From NCBI GenBank assembly GCA_903927775.1, contig CAIYOE010000210.1:1-13530 (forward strand): DNA of 13,530 bases, written 5' to 3'. The position numbers and the translations under genes are program-made. Source of the stretch: an uncultured Micrococcales bacterium. Lineage in GTDB: Bacteria > Actinomycetota > Actinomycetes > Actinomycetales > Microbacteriaceae. This document shows positions 1-7,500 of this stretch, piece by piece; position 1 is the first letter of the stretch; every line of letters starts with the position of its first letter. The notes beneath the pieces are model-generated. The model saw nothing but the letters and a program-made list of their open reading frames with translations. It had not been told where the DNA came from and ran no database searches.

Positions 1-336
1 GCAGCGTTAGCCATTTTTCTCTGTCTGCCTATTTTCAATACAATGTCTCCTGCGTTGGCCACAAAGATTAGCCAGAAGTCCGGAATTACAATGCCGGCGG
101 ACCAGGTGGTGGGTGGTCCGGTCTCACATTTTGCCACGACCGCGAACACCGGGATATTCGCCCTCGTGCTTTTACTTTTGGTACTGGTGCAAATCATCAC
201 AGCCAGATCTGTTAAAAAGTGGAACTTGAAAAAGCAGGGCAGTCGATTTGAGTCACCTGTAGTCGGTGGAACGGCTGACTTGCCAACACCGGAAGACCAG
301 GACCCGATTCAAATCTGGGATGCCCAACGAAAGTAA
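1..336 (+). CDS. Trp operon-associated membrane protein, C-terminal part (5' end outside window)
   Basis: This reading frame is open from the first base and ends at TAA 334-336, so 111 residues of a longer protein are visible. A first hydrophobic stretch (roughly residues 3-12 of the fragment) is followed by a polar loop. A strong membrane helix rich in Leu, Val and Ile comes next (around residues 52-69). The tail is charged and ends in a DPIQIWDAQRK motif, resembling the DPWDALxxGEDPT ending typical of the family. The position two genes before trpC matches the Trp biosynthesis-associated membrane protein (TIGR02234) of actinobacterial trp operons, which usually lies just after trpE. Family members are about 190 residues with about four helices, so roughly half is missing on the left. 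The function is unknown. An ATG at 43 is in frame, but a start there would cut into a hydrophobic segment, so I treat it as internal. Confidence 0.75.
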   Translation, partial: AALAIFLCLPIFNTMSPALATKISQKSGITMPADQVVGGPVSHFATTANTGIFALVLLLLVLVQIITARSVKKWNLKKQGSRFESPVVGGTADLPTPEDQDPIQIWDAQRK

Positions 337-341
337 CCGAG

Positions 342-358
342 GCAATACCGCGGTTTGC
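342..358. repeat. Imperfect palindrome in spacer between the two membrane-protein genes
   Basis: The sequence GCAATACCGCGGTTTGC is an inverted repeat with one bulged T at 346, centred on the perfect 8-base palindrome ACCGCGGT (347-354). It lies 6 bases after the stop at 336. It has no following T-run, so it does not look like an intrinsic terminator. It could be an RNA hairpin, a protein-binding site or chance. Confidence 0.3.
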
Positions 359-405
359 CAGGTTGGGTCTTGGTAAGATTTCGTTAGAGATTTAGAAAGG
401 CGAGC

Positions 406-624
406 ATGTCTAACACTGACCCAGGACACGGCAATTCGGTAGCTTCTTGGACCACCGTAATCATCATTATGGTTGCCACCCTTTTGGGGACTTGGTTCTT
501 CTGGGAGAACCAGCCAACCATGGTCTGGGCCTCGGGGGGACTTGTCGTTGTCGGCCTTGTCGCGGGAGCAGTTCTAAAGGCTGCCGGCTACGGGGTTGGC
601 GGCAGTAAGACAAAGGGTCACTAA
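406..624 (+). CDS. Small membrane protein of the HGxxPAAW/DUF6704 type
   Basis: A 72-residue protein. It has a polar N-terminus with the motif HGNSVASW (residues 8-15), close to the HGxxPAAW signature of small actinobacterial membrane proteins. Two hydrophobic helices follow (about 17-34 and 39-59), joined by a short loop containing WENQPT. The glycine-rich end AGYGVGG (60-66) is also typical. The start ATG is supported by AAAGG at 396-400, five bases upstream. The stop TAA (622-624) shares its last base with the trpC start, so the two genes are probably translationally coupled. Family assignment rests on motif memory. No biochemical function is known to me. Its place between another membrane protein and trpC suggests a role linked to the tryptophan pathway or its transport, but this is inference. 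Confidence 0.8.
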   Translation: MSNTDPGHGNSVASWTTVIIIMVATLLGTWFFWENQPTMVWASGGLVVVGLVAGAVLKAAGYGVGGSKTKGH

Positions 625-1397
625 TGCTCGAGGAACTCTTTGCGGGTTCCATTGCAGACTCAGAGGCCAGGCAAGAGCGAATGTCTTTGGCAAGCCTAGA
701 ACGGCTAGCCCTCTCAGCTGATTCCGCGCTAGATGCACTCCACGTACTCGCTCCAGCAAGCCAGGTAAAGATTCTCGCCGAAGTAAAGCGTGCGTCCCCA
801 TCTAGGGGCGACCTGTCCGAAATCCCGGATCCTGCTGTTTTGGCTCAGATCTATGTTGACAACGGTGCCTCTGCTATCAGCGTGCTAACCGAGGAACGCA
901 AGTTCAAAGGAAGCCTAGATGACCTAAGAGCGGTGCGGGCCAAGGTATCGGTGCCGTTACTACGCAAAGATTTCATCGCCAACGAGTACCAAATCTTAGA
1001 GGCTCGGGCAGCCGGAGCGGATATCGTGTTGCTAATCGTGGCAGGCCTAAAGCAGAAGGAACTGCTGCGACTCAAGCGCTTTACAGAGGAACTGGGCATG
1101 ACGGCGTTCCTAGAAACCCACGATGCCAGCGAGTTAGATCGCGCTCTTGAAGCAGATGGTGCCATGGTAGGAATCAACGCACGCGATTTGAGCACATTCG
1201 AAACTGATCGCAATCTATTTGGCAAACTTTCACACCTAATACCGCCAGGTGTTATCAAGGTAGCCGAAAGCGCAGTTCGCACAGCCGATGACGTAGTTCA
1301 CTACCGAGCTGCCGGAGCCGATGTGGTTTTGGTTGGTGAGGCCCTGGTGATCAATGATCCGGCCCAAATGCTCAGGTCTTTTTTGAGCGGGCACTAG
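624..1397 (+). CDS. trpC: Indole-3-glycerol phosphate synthase
   Basis: This cytosolic enzyme closes the ring of carboxyphenylamino-deoxyribulose 5-phosphate to indole-3-glycerol phosphate, releasing CO2 and water. The 257 residues match the monofunctional family length, a single TIM barrel with no fused TrpF domain. Motifs in order are LAEVKRASPSRG (51-62), SVLTEE (86-91), LLRKDF (112-117), FLETHD (162-167), GINARDL (183-189) and AESAVRT (214-220). E53, K55, K115, E164, N185, E215 and S216 correspond to the catalytic and phosphate-site residues of the well-studied archaeal enzyme, so the active site looks complete. AAAGGG at 612-617 sits six bases before the ATG, which overlaps the previous stop by one base (TAATG). 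trpB follows after 49 bases. Confidence 0.97.
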   Translation: MLEELFAGSIADSEARQERMSLASLERLALSADSALDALHVLAPASQVKILAEVKRASPSRGDLSEIPDPAVLAQIYVDNGASAISVLTEERKFKGSLDDLRAVRAKVSVPLLRKDFIANEYQILEARAAGADIVLLIVAGLKQKELLRLKRFTEELGMTAFLETHDASELDRALEADGAMVGINARDLSTFETDRNLFGKLSHLIPPGVIKVAESAVRTADDVVHYRAAGADVVLVGEALVINDPAQMLRSFLSGH

Positions 1398-1446
1398 AAC
1401 CACCCTCGATTAAGCCTGACTCTCAAAACCAAATAAGGTTGTACTC

Positions 1447-2667
1447 ATGACTTCAAGCCCGACCAATCTACGCCAGCAAGATGGCCCCTATTTTGGCGAG
1501 TTCGGCGGCCGTTTTGTTCCCGAGTCTCTCATCGCTGCTTTGGATCAACTCGCAGAAACCTATCAAGTTGCCAAAAACGACCCAGAGTTCGCGATCGAGC
1601 TTGCTGAGCTACACCGGAGTTATACCGGAAGGCCCTCGATAATCACCGAGGCCAAGCAGTTTGCCGCGACCGCAAATGACAAGGTTCGTATCTTCTTGAA
1701 GCGCGAGGATCTAAACCACACAGGTTCGCACAAGATAAACAACGTTTTGGGACAGGCATTAATCACAAAACGAATGGGCAAGAGCCGCATTATTGCCGAA
1801 ACCGGAGCTGGTCAGCACGGTGTCGCGAGCGCAACTGCTGCAGCCCTGTTCGGGCTAGAGTGCGTGGTTTACATGGGTGAGGTCGACACCGAACGTCAGG
1901 CGCTCAACGTAGCCCGAATGCGGTTGCTGGGAGCCGAAGTAGTTCCGGTTAAAACCGGAACGCGCACCCTCAAGGACGCCATTAACGAAGCGCTGCGAGA
2001 CTGGGTGGCCAACGTGGACACCACCCATTACCTACTGGGTACCGTTGCTGGACCACACCCTTTTCCTACCATGGTTCGCGATTTCCACAGTGTGATAGGA
2101 AACGAAGCCCGCCAGCAAATGCTTGACGAGTTTGGATTTTTGCCCACGGTGGTTGCCGCCTGTGTGGGAGGCGGCTCCAACGCAATCGGAATTTTCCACG
2201 CCTTCCTAGACGACCAAGACGTAGACCTCTACGGCTTTGAGGCCGCCGGCGACGGACTAGACACCCCGAGGCACGCGGCAACCCTTACCTATGGCAAGTT
2301 GGGCGTGTTGCACGGTGCCAAGAGCTACATGTTGCAGGACGAAGACGGCCAGACCATGGACAGCCACAGCATTTCAGCCGGGCTCGACTACCCGGGCGTT
2401 GGGCCGGAACACGCCTGGCTTAAGGACTTGGGGCGAGCTAAATACCGCGGCATCAGCGACGCAGAAGCAATGGACGCCATGCTCGTGCTTGCGCGCACCG
2501 AAGGCATCATCGCGGCAATCGAAACCTCGCATGCACTAGCAGGGGCGCTCAAACTGTCCAAGGAGCTTCCGGACGGCTCTTCGATTCTGATCAACCTTTC
2601 CGGTCGCGGCGACAAGGACATGGAGACCGCCGCGCGGTACTTTGGTTTCCTTCCGGGAGATAACTAA
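1447..2667 (+). CDS. trpB: Tryptophan synthase beta subunit
   Basis: This PLP enzyme condenses indole with L-serine to give L-tryptophan, working as an alpha2-beta2 complex with TrpA. The 406-residue length is normal for the TrpB1 type. The PLP lysine is K96 in HTGSHKINN (91-99). E118 in AETGAGQHG (117-125) corresponds to the catalytic glutamate. GGGSN (241-245) is the PLP-phosphate loop, and NLSGRGDKD near the C-terminus is also conserved. The N-terminus [14 protein letters not shown] is typical of bacterial TrpB. The start is supported by TAAGG at 1434-1438, eight bases upstream. The stop overlaps the trpA start by one base, which would favour equal production of the two subunits. Confidence 0.98.
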   Translation: MTSSPTNLRQQDGPYFGEFGGRFVPESLIAALDQLAETYQVAKNDPEFAIELAELHRSYTGRPSIITEAKQFAATANDKVRIFLKREDLNHTGSHKINNVLGQALITKRMGKSRIIAETGAGQHGVASATAAALFGLECVVYMGEVDTERQALNVARMRLLGAEVVPVKTGTRTLKDAINEALRDWVANVDTTHYLLGTVAGPHPFPTMVRDFHSVIGNEARQQMLDEFGFLPTVVAACVGGGSNAIGIFHAFLDDQDVDLYGFEAAGDGLDTPRHAATLTYGKLGVLHGAKSYMLQDEDGQTMDSHSISAGLDYPGVGPEHAWLKDLGRAKYRGISDAEAMDAMLVLARTEGIIAAIETSHALAGALKLSKELPDGSSILINLSGRGDKDMETAARYFGFLPGDN

Positions 2668-3452
2668 TGTCCAAGACCGAGCAGGTACTGAAGGAACGTA
2701 AGGCGGCAGGCAAGGGCTCTTTGGTGGGGTACTTCCCGATTGGCTACCCGTCTTTGGAGGAATCCATCGATGCAGCTGTAGCGATGTGCCAAAACGGCGT
2801 TGACGTTCTTGAACTAGGGGTTCCATACAGCGATCCAGTCATGGATGGACCTGTGATTCAGGAAGCCACCCTGCACGCACTCGAGAATGGCTTCAAACTA
2901 AAGCAAGTATTCGAAGCCGTGAAGGCCGTGACCAGCCGCGTGGACACCCCAGTTTTGGTAATGACTTACTGGAACCCGGTTATCCAGTACGGCGTCGAGC
3001 GCTTTGCAAAGGAGCTATCAGAAGCCGGAGGCGCGGGACTAATCACACCGGATTTGATTCCTGACGAAGCTGGGGACTGGCTTTCGGCAAGCGACAAGTA
3101 CGAGCTCGACAGGGTGTTTCTTTCCGCCCCTACCAGCACTCAGCAGAGAGCACAGGTATCCAGCGACCTAAGTCGAGGCTTTGTGTATGCAGTTTCCACC
3201 ATGGGCATTACGGGCGCTCGCGAGGAGCTAGACAGCCTGGCGCGCAAGGTAGTAGCCGGCGTAAAGCTTGCCGATGCAAATCAGAACGCATGCGTTGGAA
3301 TTGGAATTTCAACTGCCGAACAGGTAGCGGAAGTAAATCAGTACTCCGATGGCGCGATTGTTGGTAGCGCCTTCGTGCGTGCCTACGCGCAAGGCGGAGT
3401 AGAGGCACTCAAAGTTAAGGTGAACGAGCTAGCATCTCTGCTGGAACGGTAA
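2667..3452 (+). CDS. trpA: Tryptophan synthase alpha subunit
   Basis: The alpha subunit cleaves indole-3-glycerol phosphate to indole and glyceraldehyde 3-phosphate and channels indole to TrpB. The 261-residue length is normal for this TIM-barrel protein. The motif DVLELGVPYSDPVMDGPVIQ (46-65) contains E49 and D60, which have the same numbers as the two catalytic acids of the enterobacterial enzyme. Later motifs include VFLSAPTST, FVYAVSTMGITG and the phosphate-binding VGIGIST. GGGAG at 2655-2659 inside the end of trpB is a good ribosome-binding site, seven bases before the ATG. The TAATG junction with trpB implies translational coupling. This is the last tryptophan gene visible. No trpD or trpF lies in the window. 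Confidence 0.98.
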   Translation: MSKTEQVLKERKAAGKGSLVGYFPIGYPSLEESIDAAVAMCQNGVDVLELGVPYSDPVMDGPVIQEATLHALENGFKLKQVFEAVKAVTSRVDTPVLVMTYWNPVIQYGVERFAKELSEAGGAGLITPDLIPDEAGDWLSASDKYELDRVFLSAPTSTQQRAQVSSDLSRGFVYAVSTMGITGAREELDSLARKVVAGVKLADANQNACVGIGISTAEQVAEVNQYSDGAIVGSAFVRAYAQGGVEALKVKVNELASLLER

Positions 3453-3454
3453 AA

Positions 3455-3460
3455 CAGGAG
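3455..3460 (+). promoter_or_regulatory. Ribosome-binding site deciding the lgt GTG start
   Basis: CAGGAG lies seven bases before the GTG at 3468, and the resulting N-terminus aligns exactly with conserved Lgt numbering. This supports the GTG over any internal start. Confidence 0.75.
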
Positions 3461-3467
3461 AAACCAA

Positions 3468-4424
3468 GTGAAAAGTATTTTCGCAAGCATCCCATCCCCA
3501 GACGCCAACACTTGGCAGTTGGGAATATTTCAGATTCGCTTCTACGCCCTTTTCATTATCCTGGGCATCATCCTCGCGGTGGCTGTCTCGGCTCTTCGCC
3601 TAGCTAAGCGCAAGGGAAATGCTGGCCTAGCCATCGACATTGGTCTCTGGGCGATCGTTTTCGGCATTGTTGGTGCGCGTCTTTACCACGTTGCTACTCA
3701 CCTAAATGACTACTTTGGCACCGGCAAGGATCCCATTAGCGCACTCTACATTTGGCAGGGCGGCCTGGCGATCTACGGGGGTTTGCTTTTTGGAGCGCTC
3801 GGAGCCTACATAGGTTGCCGCATTGCAGGAGTCAAATTCTTTGCCTACGCCGACGCGCTGGTTCCAGGACTCCTACTGGCTCAGGCGGTAGGCCGTTGGG
3901 GCAACTACTTCAACAACGAACTGTTCGGTATTCCTACCGACCTGCCTTGGGGACTCGAAATAAGTGTTGGCAACCCGGCTAAACCGGTGGGCCTTCCTGA
4001 CAGCCTCACATACCACCCAACCTTTCTTTATGAGTCGATTTGGAGCCTTCTCGGTATTGCAGTCCTGCTTTGGGCGGAAAAGCGCTTCAACCTTCAGTGG
4101 GGGCGCATGTTTGGCGCGTACCTCATGTATTACTCGTTCGGTCGTGTGTTCATCGAAAGCATTCGCCTTGACCCTGCCTACGTGCTCTTCGGCGTTCGCC
4201 TAAACGTTTGGTCCGCAGTTGTTGGGTTTGCTATCGGACTTATCGTCTTTGTATTTCAGGGTCAAAAACACACCGGAATCGAATCGACTATCTACCTTCC
4301 TGGCCGTGAACCTAAGGTTACGCAAGCGGAATCCGAGGAGGCAGTTGATGAGACTCCTGAGGAGTTCGAATACGACTCGGCTGGGGCGCCTGCCAACGAT
4401 GCTCTAGAATCAAAGCCTGAATAA
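3468..4424 (+). CDS. lgt: Prolipoprotein diacylglyceryl transferase
   Basis: This integral membrane enzyme moves diacylglycerol from phosphatidylglycerol to the lipobox cysteine of prolipoproteins, the first step of lipoprotein maturation. The protein has 318 residues and about seven hydrophobic helices. The family signature is VGRWGNYFNNELFG (141-154). Y26, R143, N146, E151 and G154 fall at the same positions as essential residues of E. coli Lgt. YHPTFLYES (181-189) and GRVFIESIR (224-232) supply further conserved polar residues. The gene uses GTG and starts 15 bases after the trpA stop, so it is probably cotranscribed with the trp genes, as in other Actinobacteria. The C-terminus is a long acidic cytoplasmic-type tail: residues 280-318 contain 13 Asp/Glu and three Arg/Lys. 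It goes beyond the catalytic fold and resembles the variable tails of actinobacterial Lgt. Confidence 0.97.
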   Translation: MKSIFASIPSPDANTWQLGIFQIRFYALFIILGIILAVAVSALRLAKRKGNAGLAIDIGLWAIVFGIVGARLYHVATHLNDYFGTGKDPISALYIWQGGLAIYGGLLFGALGAYIGCRIAGVKFFAYADALVPGLLLAQAVGRWGNYFNNELFGIPTDLPWGLEISVGNPAKPVGLPDSLTYHPTFLYESIWSLLGIAVLLWAEKRFNLQWGRMFGAYLMYYSFGRVFIESIRLDPAYVLFGVRLNVWSAVVGFAIGLIVFVFQGQKHTGIESTIYLPGREPKVTQAESEEAVDETPEEFEYDSAGAPANDALESKPE

Positions 4425-4441
4425 TTCCTTAGCACAGGAAT
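4424..4441. repeat. Short inverted repeat at the end of lgt
   Basis: ATTCCT (4424-4429) and AGGAAT (4436-4441) form a 6-base perfect stem with a 6-base loop, overlapping the last base of the lgt stop codon. The stem is AT-rich and no T-run follows, so it is at best a weak terminator or a processing site. Confidence 0.25.
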
Positions 4442-4467
4442 CTAATCAACCAAATGTAAGTCGCCAC

Positions 4468-4508
4468 AAGCGCAGACTGGCTTTCCAAAAACTTGCGCTT
4501 AGCGCTAA
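4468..4508. promoter_or_regulatory. Candidate operator: clustered GCGCTT/GCGCTA motifs before gltB
   Basis: The 117-base spacer between lgt and gltB contains AAGCGCA (4468-4474) and its exact inverse TGCGCTT (4494-4500). The perfect 10-base palindrome TTAGCGCTAA (4499-4508) follows, overlapping the second arm. The unit GCGCT(T/A) therefore occurs three times: once inverted, twice direct. The cluster ends 33 bases before the gltB GTG. It does not match the GlnR or AmtR nitrogen-control motifs as I remember them. I found no convincing -35/-10 pair nearby. The regulatory role is inference from position and symmetry. Confidence 0.3.
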
Positions 4509-4541
4509 CTGGGCCAATGACGTCCCCGATCTTTCCTACTT

Positions 4542-7500
4542 GTGATTGGATTCGGCATGCGCCATATTTCGCCCTTTGAACGCTTTAGCTCGGCACCAGT
4601 TGCGTCTGGTCTTTACAATCCTGCCTTCGAGAAGGACGCTTGCGGACTTGCCATGGTGGCAACGCTGCGGGGAACTCCGGGACACGACATTATTGACACC
4701 GCCTTGTCGGCGCTAACCAACTTGGAACACCGTGGGGCAGTGGGCTCAGACGCCGGGACCGGAGACGGCGCGGGAATTCTCACGCAGATCCCGGACCGAT
4801 TTTTGCGAGAGGTAGTCGGATTTGATCTGCCGTCGGCAGGTTACTACGCCGCGGGTCTAGTGTTCCTTCCAACCGATGTCGAAGAGGCAGCACGAGCTAA
4901 AGCTGGTTTCGAGAACATAGCGACTCAAGAGCAGTTGACCGTCCTTGGATGGCGTCAGGTACCGGTGCGGCCTGCGGTACTCGGGGACCTTGCGCGTGCG
5001 GCAATGCCGATTGTTGAGCAGGTCTTTGTATCACCAGTCGATGGAATCACGGGGCTCGAGTTGGAGCGCCGAGTATTTAGGCTGCGCAAACGCTCCGAGA
5101 GAAATCTGGGCATTTACCACCCTTCGTTGTCTAGCCGAACCATGGTTTACAAGGGCATGGTCACCACCTTGCAATTGGAGCCGTTCTACCCGGACCTCAG
5201 CGACGAGCGCTTCGAGTCAACTCTGGCACTCGTGCACTCACGTTTCAGCACCAACACCTTCCCTTCGTGGCCCCTGGCTCACCCATTCCGAATGATTGCC
5301 CACAACGGGGAGATCAACACGGTCAAGGGAAACCGCAACTGGATGCGCGCACGTGAAGCCCAACTGGAAAGCGCGGAGCTTGGCAACCTCTCCCTGCTAA
5401 CCCCGATTATCACTCCCGGCGGGTCGGATTCCGCGTCTTTCGACGAGGTACTCGAGCTGTTGTACCTAGGTGGTCGCAGCTTGCCTCACGCCATGATGAT
5501 GATGATTCCAGAGGCCTGGGAGAACCAGACCGACATCGATGCCGCGCGAAAGAGTTTCTACGACTACCACAGCATGCTCATGGAACCGTGGGACGGCCCA
5601 GCAGCGGTTATTTTCACTGATGGTTCGCTGGTGGGAGCAACCCTAGATCGCAACGGACTTCGTCCGGGGCGATACGTGATCACTGACGAGGGCATGGTTA
5701 TCCTTGCTTCCGAAATAGGTGTGGTAGACATCGACCCAGCACGCATTGTTCGCAAGGGCCGGCTTCAGCCGGGACGAATGTTCATCGCAGACACCGTTTC
5801 CGGGCGCCTAATCGACGACGACGAAATCAAGTCGGAAATCGCCGCGCAACAACCTTGGGGCGAGTGGCTAGAAGAAAACCGCATTCACCTCGACGAACTA
5901 CCCGAGCGCGAGCACATCGCCCACACAGCAAGCAGCGTGAATCGCCGTCAGCGCACCTTTGGGTACACGCAGGAGGAGCTTCGAGTTCTTCTGGCTCCGA
6001 TGGCTAAGGCTGGTGCTGAGCCACTAGGCGCTATGGGATCTGACACTCCTATTGCGGCCATCAGCTCTCGACCTCGCCTGTTGTTCGACTACTTCGTTCA
6101 GCAGTTTGCCCAGGTCACCAACCCACCACTCGATAGCATCCGTGAAGAAGTCGTTACCTCGCTTGGGACAAGCATCGGGCCAGAGCGCAACCTGCTAAGC
6201 GCAACTCCGCAGCATGCGCAGCAGATCAGCATCAAGTTTCCAGTTTTGAACAACGACGATGTAGCGAAAATCAAGCACATCGATGAAAAACCTGGTGCCG
6301 GTAGCGCCTTCACAGTGGAGGGACTTTACCGAGTCGATGGTGGAGCGGATGGGCTCGCCGCCCGAATCCGCGAGATCTTCGACGAAGTAGACGCCGCTGT
6401 TGCCGATGGCGTCAAGTATCTGATCCTCAGCGACCGCGATAGCAATCGCGAGCTCGCTCCAATTCCATCGTTGCTTCTCACCAGCTCGGTTCATCACCAC
6501 CTGATCCGAACTGGCCGCCGCACCCTGGTTGGCTTGGTCGTCGAAGCCGGAGACGTACGCGAAGTCCACCACGTTGCCGCTCTCATCGGCTACGGTGCAG
6601 CTGCAGTGAACCCTTATCTGGCCATGGAATCATGTGAGCAAATGGTCAAGGACGGCATGCTGCCTGGCGTGACCATCGAGAAGGCATCGAAGAACTTGAT
6701 CAAGGGTCTAGGCAAGGGTGTCCTCAAGATTATGTCCAAGATGGGCATCAGCACCGTTTCGTCTTACGCCGGAGCTCAGGTTTTCGAGGCGATTGGACTT
6801 AGCCAGGACTTTGTGGACACCTACTTCACCGGAACCACCAGCCAGCTTGGCGGTATCGGCCTCGAGGTTATCCACGAAGAGAACGCGGCTCGCCACAAGA
6901 GTGCCTATCCGGTAGACGAAGTCACCAACGTGCACGAACTTCTTGAGGTTGGTGGCGAATACCAGTGGCGCCGCGAGGGTCCTTCGCACTTGTTCAACCC
7001 AGAGACCATTTTCAAGTTGCAACACTCGACCAAGACCAAGTCCATGGAGATCTTCCGAGACTACACCCGCTTGGTAGATGAGCAGACCGAAAACCTCATG
7101 ACTTTGCGTGGCCTTTTCACGCTGCGCACGGGTGTTCGCCCAGCTGTGAATGTAGATGACGTAGAACCGATCTCCGAAATCGTTAAGCGCTTCAGCACCG
7201 GCGCCATGAGTTACGGATCGATAAGCCCAGAGGCGCACGAAACTCTGGCAATCGCCATGAACCGTCTGGGCGCCAAGAGCAACACCGGAGAGGGAGGCGA
7301 AGACGTTTCGCGCTTGCTTGACCCGGCTCGCCGTTCTGCAATAAAGCAGGTTGCATCTGGCCGATTCGGCGTTACCAGCATGTACCTGACTCACGCCGAT
7401 GACATTCAAATCAAGATGGCTCAGGGAGCCAAGCCAGGCGAAGGTGGCCAGTTGCCGCCGAACAAGGTTTACCCTTGGATCGCTCGTATTCGTCACGCAA

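Noticed and set aside
363-391. Possible internal promoter TTGGGT with TAGAGA before the 72-residue protein
   Set aside because: The -10 match is poor and the spacing is 16 bases. The genes fit a single operon without it.
1398-1446. trpC-trpB spacer as an attenuator or leader peptide
   Set aside because: The 49 bases contain no Trp-codon run, no strong hairpin and no T-run.
4424-4441. Hairpin with a six-base loop as a possible ANTAR antiterminator target
   Set aside because: The loop TAGCAC lacks A at position 1 and G at position 4, and there is no second hairpin of the paired type required.
6708-7496. 262-codon open frame on the minus strand within gltB
   Set aside because: It lies wholly inside a fully conserved part of gltB (FMN domain), has no recognisable motif, and is explained by codon bias of the real gene.
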